A stretch of 10,271 bases of DNA, from NCBI GenBank assembly GCA_027728145.1, contig JAQBZV010000020.1:1-10271 (forward strand), read 5' to 3'. Positions within the stretch are counted from its first letter, which is position 1. Each line of letters opens with the position of its first letter. This DNA comes from Actinomycetota bacterium. GTDB taxonomy: Bacteria; Actinomycetota; Actinomycetes; Actinomycetales; Microbacteriaceae. This document shows positions 1 to 6,370 of the stretch, piece by piece. Both the position numbers and the translations under genes were made by a program. The notes beneath the pieces were generated by a model. The model was not told where the DNA came from and did not search any database. It worked only from the letters and a program-made list of their open reading frames with translations.

Positions 1-299
1 TGCAGGATTAGCCGAGGAAACGAGAACTGACCGAGAGATTTTCAACTCCCGCCTCAGTATTGAGGTCATTGGGTCGTGCCTCCGGGTTATTGAGGAAAAT
101 TGATTCGCTTCGGTCGGTATTCAACAATCGGTCGAGTCGAACAAAACTAGACGATCGTTGTAATTTTTAGTTGTAGTTTCGAAAATCAGACCGGCCTGAG
201 CGGTCAGGTCGCTGCGCCAGCTTCGTTGGGCGTCACAGCATTTACTCCCAGCCCTGATGCTCTGATCGTTGATGTTGGTAGACACCACGCGCATCACTC
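1..299. other. Gene-poor left flank
   Basis: I see no supportable gene here on either strand. The only open frame, plus strand from about 226, has no ribosome binding site, no family signature, and runs in another frame into the antitoxin gene. The stretch is more AT-rich than the coding DNA to its right, especially around 135-190. It contains small dyads: CCTCA-GTAT-TGAGG at 52-65 and CCTGA-GCGG-TCAGG at 195-208. It also has short direct repeats, TATTGAGG at 58 and 88 and TCGGTCG at 110 and 128. These are too short to name. The stretch may be the decayed end of a neighbouring gene or an intergenic region at the edge of an accessory segment. Confidence 0.4.
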
Positions 300-328
300 A
301 GTGTTGCACCTAGCTAGAGTGCTACACT
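300..328. promoter_or_regulatory. Candidate toxin-antitoxin operator (inverted repeat)
   Basis: Two 10-base arms, AGTGTTGCAC (300-309) and GTGCTACACT (319-328), are inverted copies matching at 9 of 10 positions, separated by 9 bases that include the palindrome CTAGCTAG (310-317). The right arm also sits in a second, perfect dyad, AGAGTG-CTA-CACTCT (316-330). A dyad just upstream of the antitoxin, covering its probable -10 box, is where autorepressing VapBC-type complexes normally bind. The dyads are seen directly; the regulatory role is inferred. Confidence 0.5.
323..328 (+). promoter_or_regulatory. Probable -10 box of a leaderless toxin-antitoxin transcript
   Basis: TACACT fits the TAnnnT -10 pattern and ends 6 bases before the ATG at 335. 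Transcription would therefore start at or next to the start codon, giving an mRNA without a 5' leader. This agrees with the absence of any Shine-Dalgarno sequence. No convincing -35 box is seen at 16-18 bases upstream. Confidence 0.4.
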
Positions 329-334
329 CTTTTC

Positions 335-589
335 ATGCCCACTACTCGTCCGCGTCACATGCTCACCGAAACAGAGGAGTTGAGCGCGGCACTCACCGAC
401 GCGGCCCTGGTGTGGCCTGAGCTTGCCGGAGACAAAGGCGCGCTGCTGAGAAAACTTATTCAGGCTGGCGCTCAGTCAGTCAAGAGTGGGGGAAGCGTCA
501 AGACACTTATCGACGATGCGGCGGGAGCCGCATCCGGGTGTTACCCTCGCAACGCGAGAGCTGAGCTCTTGTCCGAGTGGCCGGCGTGA
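335..589 (+). CDS. VapB-type antitoxin (ribbon-helix-helix-like)
   Basis: Small 84-residue protein directly ahead of a PIN-domain toxin, so the likely role is to neutralise that toxin and repress the shared promoter. The N-terminus (RPRHMLTETEELSAAL, residues 5-20) resembles the strand-plus-helix start of ribbon-helix-helix antitoxins. The C-terminus carries a YP...L...WP pattern (Y70, P71, W82, P83) that I recognise from actinobacterial VapB-like antitoxins; in this group the C-terminal part usually wraps the toxin. ATG 335 is preferred over ATG 359 because it keeps the probable DNA-contacting strand and lies 6 bases after a -10-like box. Neither start has a Shine-Dalgarno sequence. The stop overlaps a toxin start (GTGA, 586-589), so translation is probably coupled. 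The family call rests on context and motif, not on strong similarity. Confidence 0.72.
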   Translation: MPTTRPRHMLTETEELSAALTDAALVWPELAGDKGALLRKLIQAGAQSVKSGGSVKTLIDDAAGAASGCYPRNARAELLSEWPA

Positions 590-1008
590 TCATTCTCGAC
601 GCGAACGTTCTCATCGGCTTTTTGGATGAGCAAGATATTCAGCACCAGGCAAGTAAAGATCTTCTGGAGGAGCACTTCCTGGAGGGGTTTGGTGTCTCCG
701 CATTGAGCGTCGCTGAAGCTCTCGTCTATCCGGCGAAATCTGGACGAGAGGACCATGCGTATTCCTCGCTTCGTCGTCTAGGGATCAAGTCCATAGGTGT
801 GGAACCAGAGGATGGAATCGACATCGCACGGCTTCGAAGCCGGCACCGTATTCGCATGCCTGACGCGGTGGTGCTTCACTGCGCGCTCACCACGGGATCG
901 AGGCTAGCTACCTTCGACAAGGCCTTGCGTCTTGCTGCGAGCGAGGCGGGCCTCGATACCGTGCCCATGCCGTCTGCTCCACCCGATCGCGCGGTAAACA
1001 CTCGGTGA
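586..1008 (+). CDS. vapC: VapC-type PIN-domain ribonuclease toxin
   Basis: PIN-domain endoribonuclease of 140 residues from GTG 586, about the usual VapC length. The acidic metal-binding residues are in the right order: D5 in the opening IILDANVLIG, E44 in SVAEAL, D93 in MPDAVVL and D111 in ATFDKAL. VapC enzymes use such residues and Mg2+ to cut tRNA or rRNA and stop translation until the antitoxin is restored. The target cannot be told from sequence. GTG 577 is an alternative start that adds three residues. I prefer 586 because it overlaps the antitoxin stop as GTGA and places the first strand at the extreme N-terminus, as in the family. The toxin appears intact, with no frameshift and all four acidic residues present. 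Confidence 0.88.
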   Translation: MIILDANVLIGFLDEQDIQHQASKDLLEEHFLEGFGVSALSVAEALVYPAKSGREDHAYSSLRRLGIKSIGVEPEDGIDIARLRSRHRIRMPDAVVLHCALTTGSRLATFDKALRLAASEAGLDTVPMPSAPPDRAVNTR

Positions 1009-1074
1009 ACAAGGCTCGGTGACGAGAGTTTCTCTCCCCACTTCGCGAATAATGAAGACCGGAAAGAGGGTGAC

Positions 1075-1749
1075 ATGTCCCTAACTGGTCGTGCCGTAGC
1101 TGAGTTCGTCGGCACCGCGCTCCTCGTCGCCATCGTCATTGGTTCGGGAATCATGGCGGAAACACTCACCTCTGATGAGGGGGTCAGCTTGCTGCTCAAC
1201 CAGCTGGCCACTGTCCTGGGGCTGGGTGTGTTGATTGCCGTGCTGATGCCGATCTCTGGGGCGCATATTAACCCCGCTGTTTCGCTTGCGATTCTGCTGC
1301 GTCGAGAAATATCCGGGGGCGAGGCTGCGGTCTATGTCATCGCTCAGCTCCTTGGCGGAATGGGAGGTGTTGCACTGGCCCACGTGATGTTTGGTCGGGC
1401 TGTTCTGGAGATCTCCGGCAATGATCGACTCACCACGGGGACTTTTGTGGGCGAGATTATCGCTACCGCCGGCCTCATCGCCATAATTCTGCTTCTCGTG
1501 CTGAGAGGGAGCGCGTCTCTCCTTCCTCTCGTTGTCCCCGCCTGGATTGGCGCCGGGTATGTCTTCACGTCCTCCACGTCGTTTGCGAACCCTGCGGTGA
1601 CTCTGGGACGTATGTTCACCGATTCCTTCGCGGGAATCTCGCCTCTGTCCGGACTGGGATTTATGGCAGCGCAGCTCGTGGGAATAGCCGCAGCCCTTGC
1701 TCTTGTTATCCCTGTCATGACCGCATCGAAGGAGAAGTCTGATGACTGA
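1075..1749 (+). CDS. aqpS: AqpS-like aquaporin / arsenite channel
   Basis: Major intrinsic protein (MIP) family channel, 224 residues, about the normal size, with roughly six membrane segments and two half-helix NPA motifs: INPAV at 65-69 and ANPAV at 171-175. Most aquaporins and GlpF have an Arg right after the second NPA, forming the narrow selectivity filter. Here it is Val (V175), as I recall for AqpS of the Sinorhizobium ars operon. This fits a wide pore that lets As(OH)3 flow out down its gradient. The next gene, overlapping by 8 bases (ATGACTGA), is arsenate reductase, which strongly supports an arsenic role. The start at 1075 follows the purine-rich GGAAAGAGGG. A weak AATAAT at 1048-1053 could be a -10 box. 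A water or glycerol channel is the less likely alternative. Confidence 0.88.
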   Translation: MSLTGRAVAEFVGTALLVAIVIGSGIMAETLTSDEGVSLLLNQLATVLGLGVLIAVLMPISGAHINPAVSLAILLRREISGGEAAVYVIAQLLGGMGGVALAHVMFGRAVLEISGNDRLTTGTFVGEIIATAGLIAIILLLVLRGSASLLPLVVPAWIGAGYVFTSSTSFANPAVTLGRMFTDSFAGISPLSGLGFMAAQLVGIAAALALVIPVMTASKEKSDD

Positions 1750-2143
1750 GAAGCCCACCGTGTTGTTTGTGTGTGTCCATAACGCTGGTCGGTCCCAGAT
1801 GGCTGCGGGATATCTCCAACACCTGGCGGGGGACCGCATTGAGGTGATGAGCTCGGGAAGCGCTCCGAAAGACCAGATCAACCCGGTTGCGGCCGAGGTC
1901 ATGCTGGAAGAGGGCATCGATATCAGCAGAAACGAGCCGAAAATCCTGACGGATGAGCAAGTCCAAGCCAGCGACGTGGTCATCACCATGGGGTGTGGGG
2001 ATGCGTGCAAGTTTTATCCAGGTAAGCGCTACGAGGACTGGGAGCTTGCGGACCCCGCGGGCCAAGACGCCGATGCCGTTCGCGTCATTCGCGACGATAT
2101 TCGCCAGCGGATAGAAAAACTTATTGGCGAGCTCCTCGGCTGA
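1742..2143 (+). CDS. arsC: Arsenate reductase, LMW-phosphatase fold, mycothiol type
   Basis: Reduces arsenate to arsenite in the cytoplasm; 133 residues. The phosphatase-type anion loop CVHNAGRS lies at 11-18, with catalytic C11 and R17 (C-x5-R). The general-acid Asp of this fold is D104 in LADPAG. The segment MGCGDAC (83-89) followed by FYPGKRYEDW is characteristic of the actinobacterial ArsC group related to Corynebacterium glutamicum ArsC1/ArsC2, which form an arseno-mycothiol adduct that mycoredoxin resolves. C85 and C89 are present, so an internal thioredoxin-type relay cannot be fully excluded. The start overlaps the aquaporin gene, and GGAG at 1731-1734 inside that gene serves as ribosome binding site. 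Product As(III) would exit through the upstream channel. No ArsR repressor gene is adjacent. Confidence 0.93.
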   Translation: MTEKPTVLFVCVHNAGRSQMAAGYLQHLAGDRIEVMSSGSAPKDQINPVAAEVMLEEGIDISRNEPKILTDEQVQASDVVITMGCGDACKFYPGKRYEDWELADPAGQDADAVRVIRDDIRQRIEKLIGELLG

Positions 2144-2151
2144 CCGAGGAG
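2132..2151 (+). terminator. Hairpin at the end of arsC
   Basis: A perfect 8-bp stem (CTCCTCGG / CCGAGGAG) closes a 4-base loop CTGA that contains the arsC stop codon. No run of T follows, so it is not a classic intrinsic terminator, though U-poor hairpins are common at actinobacterial gene ends. It may instead protect the transcript's 3' end. Confidence 0.45.
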
Positions 2152-2190
2152 ACTGCTCCCCTGGTCTGGTGGCAAGCCACCTGAGATGGC

Positions 2191-2196
2191 TATGAT
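2191..2196 (+). promoter_or_regulatory. Probable -10 box ahead of the fadD-BASS unit
   Basis: TATGAT differs from the TATAAT consensus at one base and lies 60 bases before the preferred ligase start, implying a leader of about 50-55 nt. The expected -35 position falls in a small dyad, GGTGGC-AA-GCCACC (2168-2181), which could be an operator. No good -35 hexamer is visible. Confidence 0.4.
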
Positions 2197-2256
2197 GAGC
2201 CGAACACTTCATTGCCGACGTGATCGTGGGCGATGCCCTACCTGGAAAGAGTAGAG

Positions 2257-3984
2257 ATGTCTCAGCGCCCTTGGCTTGATAACTATCCCGCAGATGTTGA
2301 CCCGGTTCTCCAGGAGGTCACACTCCCCCACCTGCCGGCCCTGGCCCGTCACGCAGCCAGCACCTATTCGAACACCATTGCGTACACGCAGGTAATGGCC
2401 AACGGTATGAACGGGTCACTGAAGTACCGCGAGGTGGATGTTCACTCGGACAACTTTGCTGCGTACCTGAGGGAGACACTGGGCCTGAAGCCAGGCGATC
2501 GAGTAGCACTGCAGATTCCGAACTCTCTCGCGTACCCCATCGTCGCGTTTGGTGTCATGAAAGCCGGTTTGGTGCTGGTGAACACCAACCCCCTTTACAC
2601 GGCGCCGGAGATGGTTCACCAATTCAAAGATTCAGGGGCAAAAGTTTTGGTCGTGAGTGACATGTTCGCCGACCGTCTCCCCGAGGTCCTTCCTCAGACT
2701 GACATCGAAACGGTCGTCACGGTTCGGATCTCAGAGTTCTTCACCCCGGTTGTGGCCGGCGTTATTCGTCTGGTGCAAAAGGTGTGGTCCAGAACTCTTC
2801 CCAAGATTACGGTCCCTCACACGTCCTTCCAGGATGCGTTGAAGGCGGGGGAGAAAGTGTGTACCAAAGCCCAAGCGGAGAGTTATCTCGAGGGCGTTGG
2901 TCCCGACTCCTTGGCAGCCCTTCAGTACACCGGGGGAACAACCGGTGTGTCCAAGGGTGCGATGCTCTCGCACGGCAACCTGGTGTCCAACACGATGCAA
3001 ACGCTTCAAATGCTCGGGGGCTACATTGCACCCGGCAAAGAGACCGCCCTTACGCCCCTTCCGCTGTATCACATCTTCGCTTTCACCGTGAATGTGATGT
3101 GGTTTCACGTGGGTGCGAGAAACATTTTGATCCCCACTCCTCGGCCGCCCAGCAACCTCAAGCGAGCCTTCGAGAACTACAAAATCACCTGGACTGTTGG
3201 CGTTAACACCCTGTTCAATGCGCTACTCAATGAACGCTGGTTTACCGACAGCCCGCCCAAGCATTTGAAGGCGTCCGCTGCGGGAGGAATGTCTCTGCAC
3301 GATTCGGTCGCCAAGCGCTGGCTCGAGGTGACCGGCACGCCGATCGTGGAGGGATACGGTCTGACCGAATCATCCCCGGTTCTCTCCTTCAACCCTCTGG
3401 GTGGGGTTTTCAAGGACAGCAGCATTGGAATTCCCGTTCCCTCCACCGAGATTGCGTGCGTGGATGAGAAAGGTGCACAGGTCCCGGTCGGTGAACCGGG
3501 TGAACTGATCGCCAAGGGCCCCCAGATAATGCAGGGTTACTGGCAGAGCGACGCAGAAACCCGCAACGCCCTCCGGGATGGCTGGTTGCACACCGGTGAC
3601 ATCGCGCAGATGGACTCCGATGGTTACTTCACCATCGTGGACCGCAAGAAGGACATGGTTCTGGTCAGTGGATTCAACGTCTACCCCAACGATGTCGAGG
3701 AGGCGATCGCCGCTGTTCCCGGTGTCCTCGAGGTGGGAGTGATTGGAGTTCCCGATGAGAAGTCGGGCGAGGCAGTGCGAGCCTATGTCGTGACCTCTGC
3801 TCCCGCTCCGAGCGTCGAGACGATTGTGGCCCACTGTCGCGAGAAACTCTCGGCCTACAAGGTTCCCTCCAGCATTGTCTTTGTCGACGAGCTCCCCAAG
3901 AGCCCCATCGGCAAGATTCTCCGTCGCGAGCTCCGTAACCTCGCGATGTCCCCCACCACTTCCACGAAGGGCGCCTCGTCATGA
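2257..3984 (+). CDS. fadD: Long-chain fatty-acid-CoA ligase (FadD-like)
   Basis: ANL-superfamily acyl-CoA synthetase that activates a carboxylic acid with ATP and CoA via an acyl-adenylate. From ATG 2257 it has 575 residues, a normal FadD length. Visible motifs are the P-loop YTGGTTGVSKG (224-234), YGLTES (367-372), GWLHTGD (442-448), the hinge DRKKD (462-466), and PKSPIGK (547-553), where K553 is the adenylation lysine. ATG 2257 is preferred over ATG 2233: it follows GGAAAGAG by 5 bases, and the protein then opens with PWLDNYPADV, matching the WLxxYPADV start of FadD proteins. The stop codon overlaps the next gene (ATGA, 3981-3984), a BASS transporter, so the two are probably co-translated. 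The substrate is unknown: long-chain fatty acid by similarity, but another carboxylate is possible given the partner. Confidence 0.9.
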   Translation: MSQRPWLDNYPADVDPVLQEVTLPHLPALARHAASTYSNTIAYTQVMANGMNGSLKYREVDVHSDNFAAYLRETLGLKPGDRVALQIPNSLAYPIVAFGVMKAGLVLVNTNPLYTAPEMVHQFKDSGAKVLVVSDMFADRLPEVLPQTDIETVVTVRISEFFTPVVAGVIRLVQKVWSRTLPKITVPHTSFQDALKAGEKVCTKAQAESYLEGVGPDSLAALQYTGGTTGVSKGAMLSHGNLVSNTMQTLQMLGGYIAPGKETALTPLPLYHIFAFTVNVMWFHVGARNILIPTPRPPSNLKRAFENYKITWTVGVNTLFNALLNERWFTDSPPKHLKASAAGGMSLHDSVAKRWLEVTGTPIVEGYGLTESSPVLSFNPLGGVFKDSSIGIPVPSTEIACVDEKGAQVPVGEPGELIAKGPQIMQGYWQSDAETRNALRDGWLHTGDIAQMDSDGYFTIVDRKKDMVLVSGFNVYPNDVEEAIAAVPGVLEVGVIGVPDEKSGEAVRAYVVTSAPAPSVETIVAHCREKLSAYKVPSSIVFVDELPKSPIGKILRRELRNLAMSPTTSTKGASS

Positions 3985-4943
3985 TTGACACACTGATTTT
4001 TCTGGCCGATAACCACGCCGAAGCCACAGTGGTTAACGAGTTTGAAGAGACCCTGCTGCGAATCTTCATCGTGACCATCATGTTTGGTCTGGGTGCTGGC
4101 CTGACGCCGAAAGACTTTGGTTTGGCACTGCGGAGACCGTGGGGCCTCATCATCGGATGGGTGACGCAGTTTGGCATTATGCCCTTCGTCGCATACATCC
4201 TCATCGTGACGGTCCTGTTCCCCTTCTCCCCGCCCGGGGAGATGGTGTGGATCGCGCTGGGTGCGCTGATTATGGGCAGTGTTCCTGCGGGAACCACGTC
4301 CAACCTGTTCACCTACTTCTCGAAGGGCAACCTTGCACTGAGCTTGACTATGACGGTCAACTCAACGCTCTGGGCATTCATCATGACTCCCGCGGTCATC
4401 CTGCTGTACTCCAATTTCTTGGGCCTGGACGGTGAGGTGGAGATTGACCCCATCGAGCTCGCAACCGTCATTGCGGGACTGGTTGTTCCGGTGGCGCTGG
4501 GAATGTTGGTTCGCCGACTGAGCTCCAATGTGGGAGCAGTGCTGGAGCTTATGGGTGGCATCTTCGGTGTTCTCTTTATCCCCTTCCTGATCATCATCTG
4601 GGTTCCCAGAAACTGGCAGCTACTGCTCGACACCCAATGGCCGACCTATGTGGTGGCGATTGGGCTCGGAGTTGTCGGTATCTTCAGCGCCTACGGAATC
4701 GCGCGACTGATCAAGTTGCACCCGATGAATGCGAGAACGGTCGGATTGGAGACCGGAATCCAAAATGGACCGCTCGCCATCGCCGTCATCATCGCGATTT
4801 ATCTCGACACAGGTTTTGTCGACGAGATCCTGCTGATCCCCGCGCTCTACTCGCTCTTTATCGTCATTGTGTCGACATTGGTGACCTTCTGGTTCCGCCG
4901 TGCCAATGTCGCCGAAGAGCAGAAGATACCCAACCTGCTCTAA
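3981..4943 (+). CDS. BASS-family (bile acid:Na+ symporter-like) transporter
   Basis: Integral membrane protein of 320 residues with about nine to ten hydrophobic segments. Family signatures are GSVPAGTTSN (99-108) followed by YFSKGNLALSLT, the crossover region of BASS transporters where Na+ and substrate bind, and GLETGIQNGPLA (255-266) with E257, Q261 and N262, which matches the second crossover. Characterised members import bile acids, pyruvate, pantothenate or other organic anions with sodium. The start codon overlaps the fadD stop (ATGA), and no independent ribosome binding site is obvious, so expression depends on the ligase gene. Inference: uptake of a carboxylate that the ligase then activates. 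The substrate cannot be told from sequence. A perfect hairpin follows 16 bases after the stop. Confidence 0.85.
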   Translation: MIDTLIFLADNHAEATVVNEFEETLLRIFIVTIMFGLGAGLTPKDFGLALRRPWGLIIGWVTQFGIMPFVAYILIVTVLFPFSPPGEMVWIALGALIMGSVPAGTTSNLFTYFSKGNLALSLTMTVNSTLWAFIMTPAVILLYSNFLGLDGEVEIDPIELATVIAGLVVPVALGMLVRRLSSNVGAVLELMGGIFGVLFIPFLIIIWVPRNWQLLLDTQWPTYVVAIGLGVVGIFSAYGIARLIKLHPMNARTVGLETGIQNGPLAIAVIIAIYLDTGFVDEILLIPALYSLFIVIVSTLVTFWFRRANVAEEQKIPNLL

Positions 4944-4959
4944 AAGCCGTGAGGCCGAT

Positions 4960-4989
4960 ACCCTGGGCGAGTGTCATCTCGCCCAGGGT
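4960..4989 (+). terminator. Perfect 12-bp hairpin between the BASS gene and the DMT gene
   Basis: Arms ACCCTGGGCGAG (4960-4971) and CTCGCCCAGGGT (4978-4989) pair perfectly around a 6-base loop TGTCAT. It lies just after the BASS transporter stop, where a terminator would be expected, but only TT follows, so the U-tract is missing. The right end of the first arm includes the G of the GTG that is the earliest possible start of the next gene. The hairpin could terminate the upstream unit, hinder initiation of the downstream one, or both. Confidence 0.65.
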
Positions 4990-5918
4990 TAGAGCCTCGT
5001 TATCTGCTGGCCTTCGTGCTCAGTGTGATGACCGGCGGCATGGTCGCACTGCAGTCCCGCATCAATGGTGAGTTGGGGCTTGCTCTAGGCGATGGCTATG
5101 TGGCAGCCCTATTCTCTTTCACCAGCGGGTTGGTGCTGCTCTCGGTGGTGATGGCGTTCACCCCGAGTGCTCGCGCTGGGCTGGTCCTCCTGCGGAGGGA
5201 AATCCGTGTGGGCCGCGTGCCGTGGTGGGCTGTGACCGGCGGTGTGGGGGGAGCCTTCTTAGTGTTGACTCAGGGCCTCTCGGCGGGGGTGCTCGGTGTG
5301 GCACTGTTCACTATCGCAGTGGTCACTGGTCAGGCATTTGGCGCGATGGCTATCGACACCCGGGGCTGGTTTGGTGTTCTCCGGGTTCGGTTGACTGCCT
5401 GGCGCGTGGTGGGGGCGACGTTGGCCATTGTGGGGGCGGTCGTCGCCTTGGATGTGTCCTCGGGTTCCCTTGATGGGGTGGTCCTGGCTTTTCTGTTGCC
5501 CCTGCTTGCTGGTTTTGGGACCGGGTATCAGCAGGCCGTCAATGGACAGGTCAAAAGGTTGGTGGGGTCCGCGCTGACCGCCACCTTTGTGAACTTTTCT
5601 GTGGGCACGGCTGCGCTTGCGGTGGTGACGGCACTCTCGATTCCCTTCACGGGAGGTCCGAGTGCTATGCCCGAGGGGTGGTGGTTCTGGACCGGGGGAA
5701 TTGTTGGCACAGTGTTTATTGCGATTCAGGCCACCACGGTCGGAATTGTCGGAGTGCTGGGCCTTGGCGTGAGCATTGTCACGGGGCAACTGTTGGGCTC
5801 GATCGCTCTGGACCTTCTGGTTCCGGTGGCGTCCTCAGAGATTACGCTGGTGACCATCGTGGGAGCACTGATCACGCTGCTCGGCTCTGTCCTGGTGAGT
5901 ATGGGCCGAAAGACTTAG
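4971..5918 (+). CDS. DMT-superfamily transporter, YdcZ/DUF606 family
   Basis: Very hydrophobic 315-residue protein with about ten membrane segments in two similar halves; each half carries a conserved small-residue/Gln segment, GMVALQSRINGELG near 23-36 and GFGTGYQQAVNGQVKR in the second half. This is the pattern of two-domain YdcZ (DUF606) members of the drug/metabolite transporter superfamily; substrates are mostly unknown. GTG 4971 is the first in-frame start after the TGA at 4950, but it lies inside a hairpin stem and has no well-spaced Shine-Dalgarno (GAGG at 4951 is 16 bases away). Later starts (GTG 5016, GTG 5025, ATG 5028) would cut into the first membrane segment, so 4971 is kept with reserve. 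The gene converges on msrB, the two stop codons overlapping by 3 bases. Confidence 0.8.
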   Translation: MSSRPGLEPRYLLAFVLSVMTGGMVALQSRINGELGLALGDGYVAALFSFTSGLVLLSVVMAFTPSARAGLVLLRREIRVGRVPWWAVTGGVGGAFLVLTQGLSAGVLGVALFTIAVVTGQAFGAMAIDTRGWFGVLRVRLTAWRVVGATLAIVGAVVALDVSSGSLDGVVLAFLLPLLAGFGTGYQQAVNGQVKRLVGSALTATFVNFSVGTAALAVVTALSIPFTGGPSAMPEGWWFWTGGIVGTVFIAIQATTVGIVGVLGLGVSIVTGQLLGSIALDLLVPVASSEITLVTIVGALITLLGSVLVSMGRKT

Positions 5919-6319
5919 GCGTTTTTCTCGTCAAACTCCAGGGCGAGAGAGTTCATGCAGTAGCGCTGGCCGGTGGGTGTCCCGAAGGCATCGTTGAAGA
6001 GGTGACCCAGGTGCCCTCCACAGGCACCGCAGACGACCTCTGTGCGAACCATGCCGAGACTCACGTCCTCGTGCAGCTCCACAGCGCCCGGGGTTATCGC
6101 ATCGAAGAAGGAGGGCCAGCCGGAGCCAGATTCGAACTTGGTGTCACTCGTGAACAGCTCATTGCCGCATCCCGCGCAGGAATACACACCATCACGCTTC
6201 TCGGCGAGTAGCTCACCGGTCCAGGGGGGCTCCGTTGCGGCCTGACGAAGGATCGCATAGCGCTCCGGGGGAAGCTCTGCTTTCCAGAGTGTGTCGTCTT
6301 TGGTGATTTTTTCGACCAT
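5915..6319 (-). CDS. msrB: Peptide-methionine (R)-S-oxide reductase MsrB
   Basis: Repairs the R-epimer of methionine sulfoxide in proteins. The 134-residue protein is a normal single-domain MsrB. It has the structural zinc cysteines C48/C51 (CAGC) and C97/C100 (CGAC), the GWPSF segment at 67-71, HLGHLF at 103-108, and the catalytic cysteine C121 in RYCMNS. Many MsrBs have Cys just before GWPSF; here that position is Ser (S66), so a resolving cysteine there is absent. The start at 6319 is chosen because the family begins with a short helix (VEKITKDDTLWK) and GAGGA lies 7-8 bases upstream; an extended reading to 6394 would run through the divergent promoter region into the next gene. It is divergent from the GNAT gene across 51 bp. 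Confidence 0.95.
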   Translation of the reverse strand: MVEKITKDDTLWKAELPPERYAILRQAATEPPWTGELLAEKRDGVYSCAGCGNELFTSDTKFESGSGWPSFFDAITPGAVELHEDVSLGMVRTEVVCGACGGHLGHLFNDAFGTPTGQRYCMNSLALEFDEKNA

Positions 6320-6356
6320 GGGTAATCCTCGCCTCGGGGAGTGTGAAGGTTCCCCC

Positions 6357-6364
6357 ATTAAACT
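6357..6364. promoter_or_regulatory. AT patch serving two divergent -10 boxes
   Basis: ATTAAACT is flanked by five C on the left and six C on the right. On the plus strand TAAACT (6359-6364) fits TAnnnT and ends 6 bases before the GNAT ATG at 6371, implying a leaderless transcript and explaining its lack of a Shine-Dalgarno. On the minus strand TTTAAT (6362-6357) could drive msrB with a leader of about 30 nt containing its GAGGA site. No clear -35 boxes are seen. Confidence 0.35.
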
Positions 6365-6370
6365 CCCCCC

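Noticed and set aside
1..334. CRISPR array, tRNA gene or attachment site in the left flank
   Set aside because: The repeats are only 7-8 bases and not regularly spaced, no cloverleaf could be drawn, and no integrase or transposase gene is nearby.
226..420. Plus-strand open frame of 64 codons before and across the antitoxin start
   Set aside because: It is His/Arg-rich with no recognisable domain, lacks a ribosome site, and overlaps the antitoxin in another frame and the operator-like dyads.
1024..1036. Small hairpin GAGAG-TTT-CTCTC after vapC
   Set aside because: A 5-bp stem of alternating purines and pyrimidines with no T-run is too weak to call a terminator, although it lies between two transcription units.
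1081..2010. Long minus-strand open frame of 309 codons opposite the aquaporin and arsC genes
   Set aside because: It lies fully antisense to two convincing genes, its translation is low-complexity and Arg/Ser/His-rich with no family signature, and it is a side effect of codon bias in GC-rich DNA.
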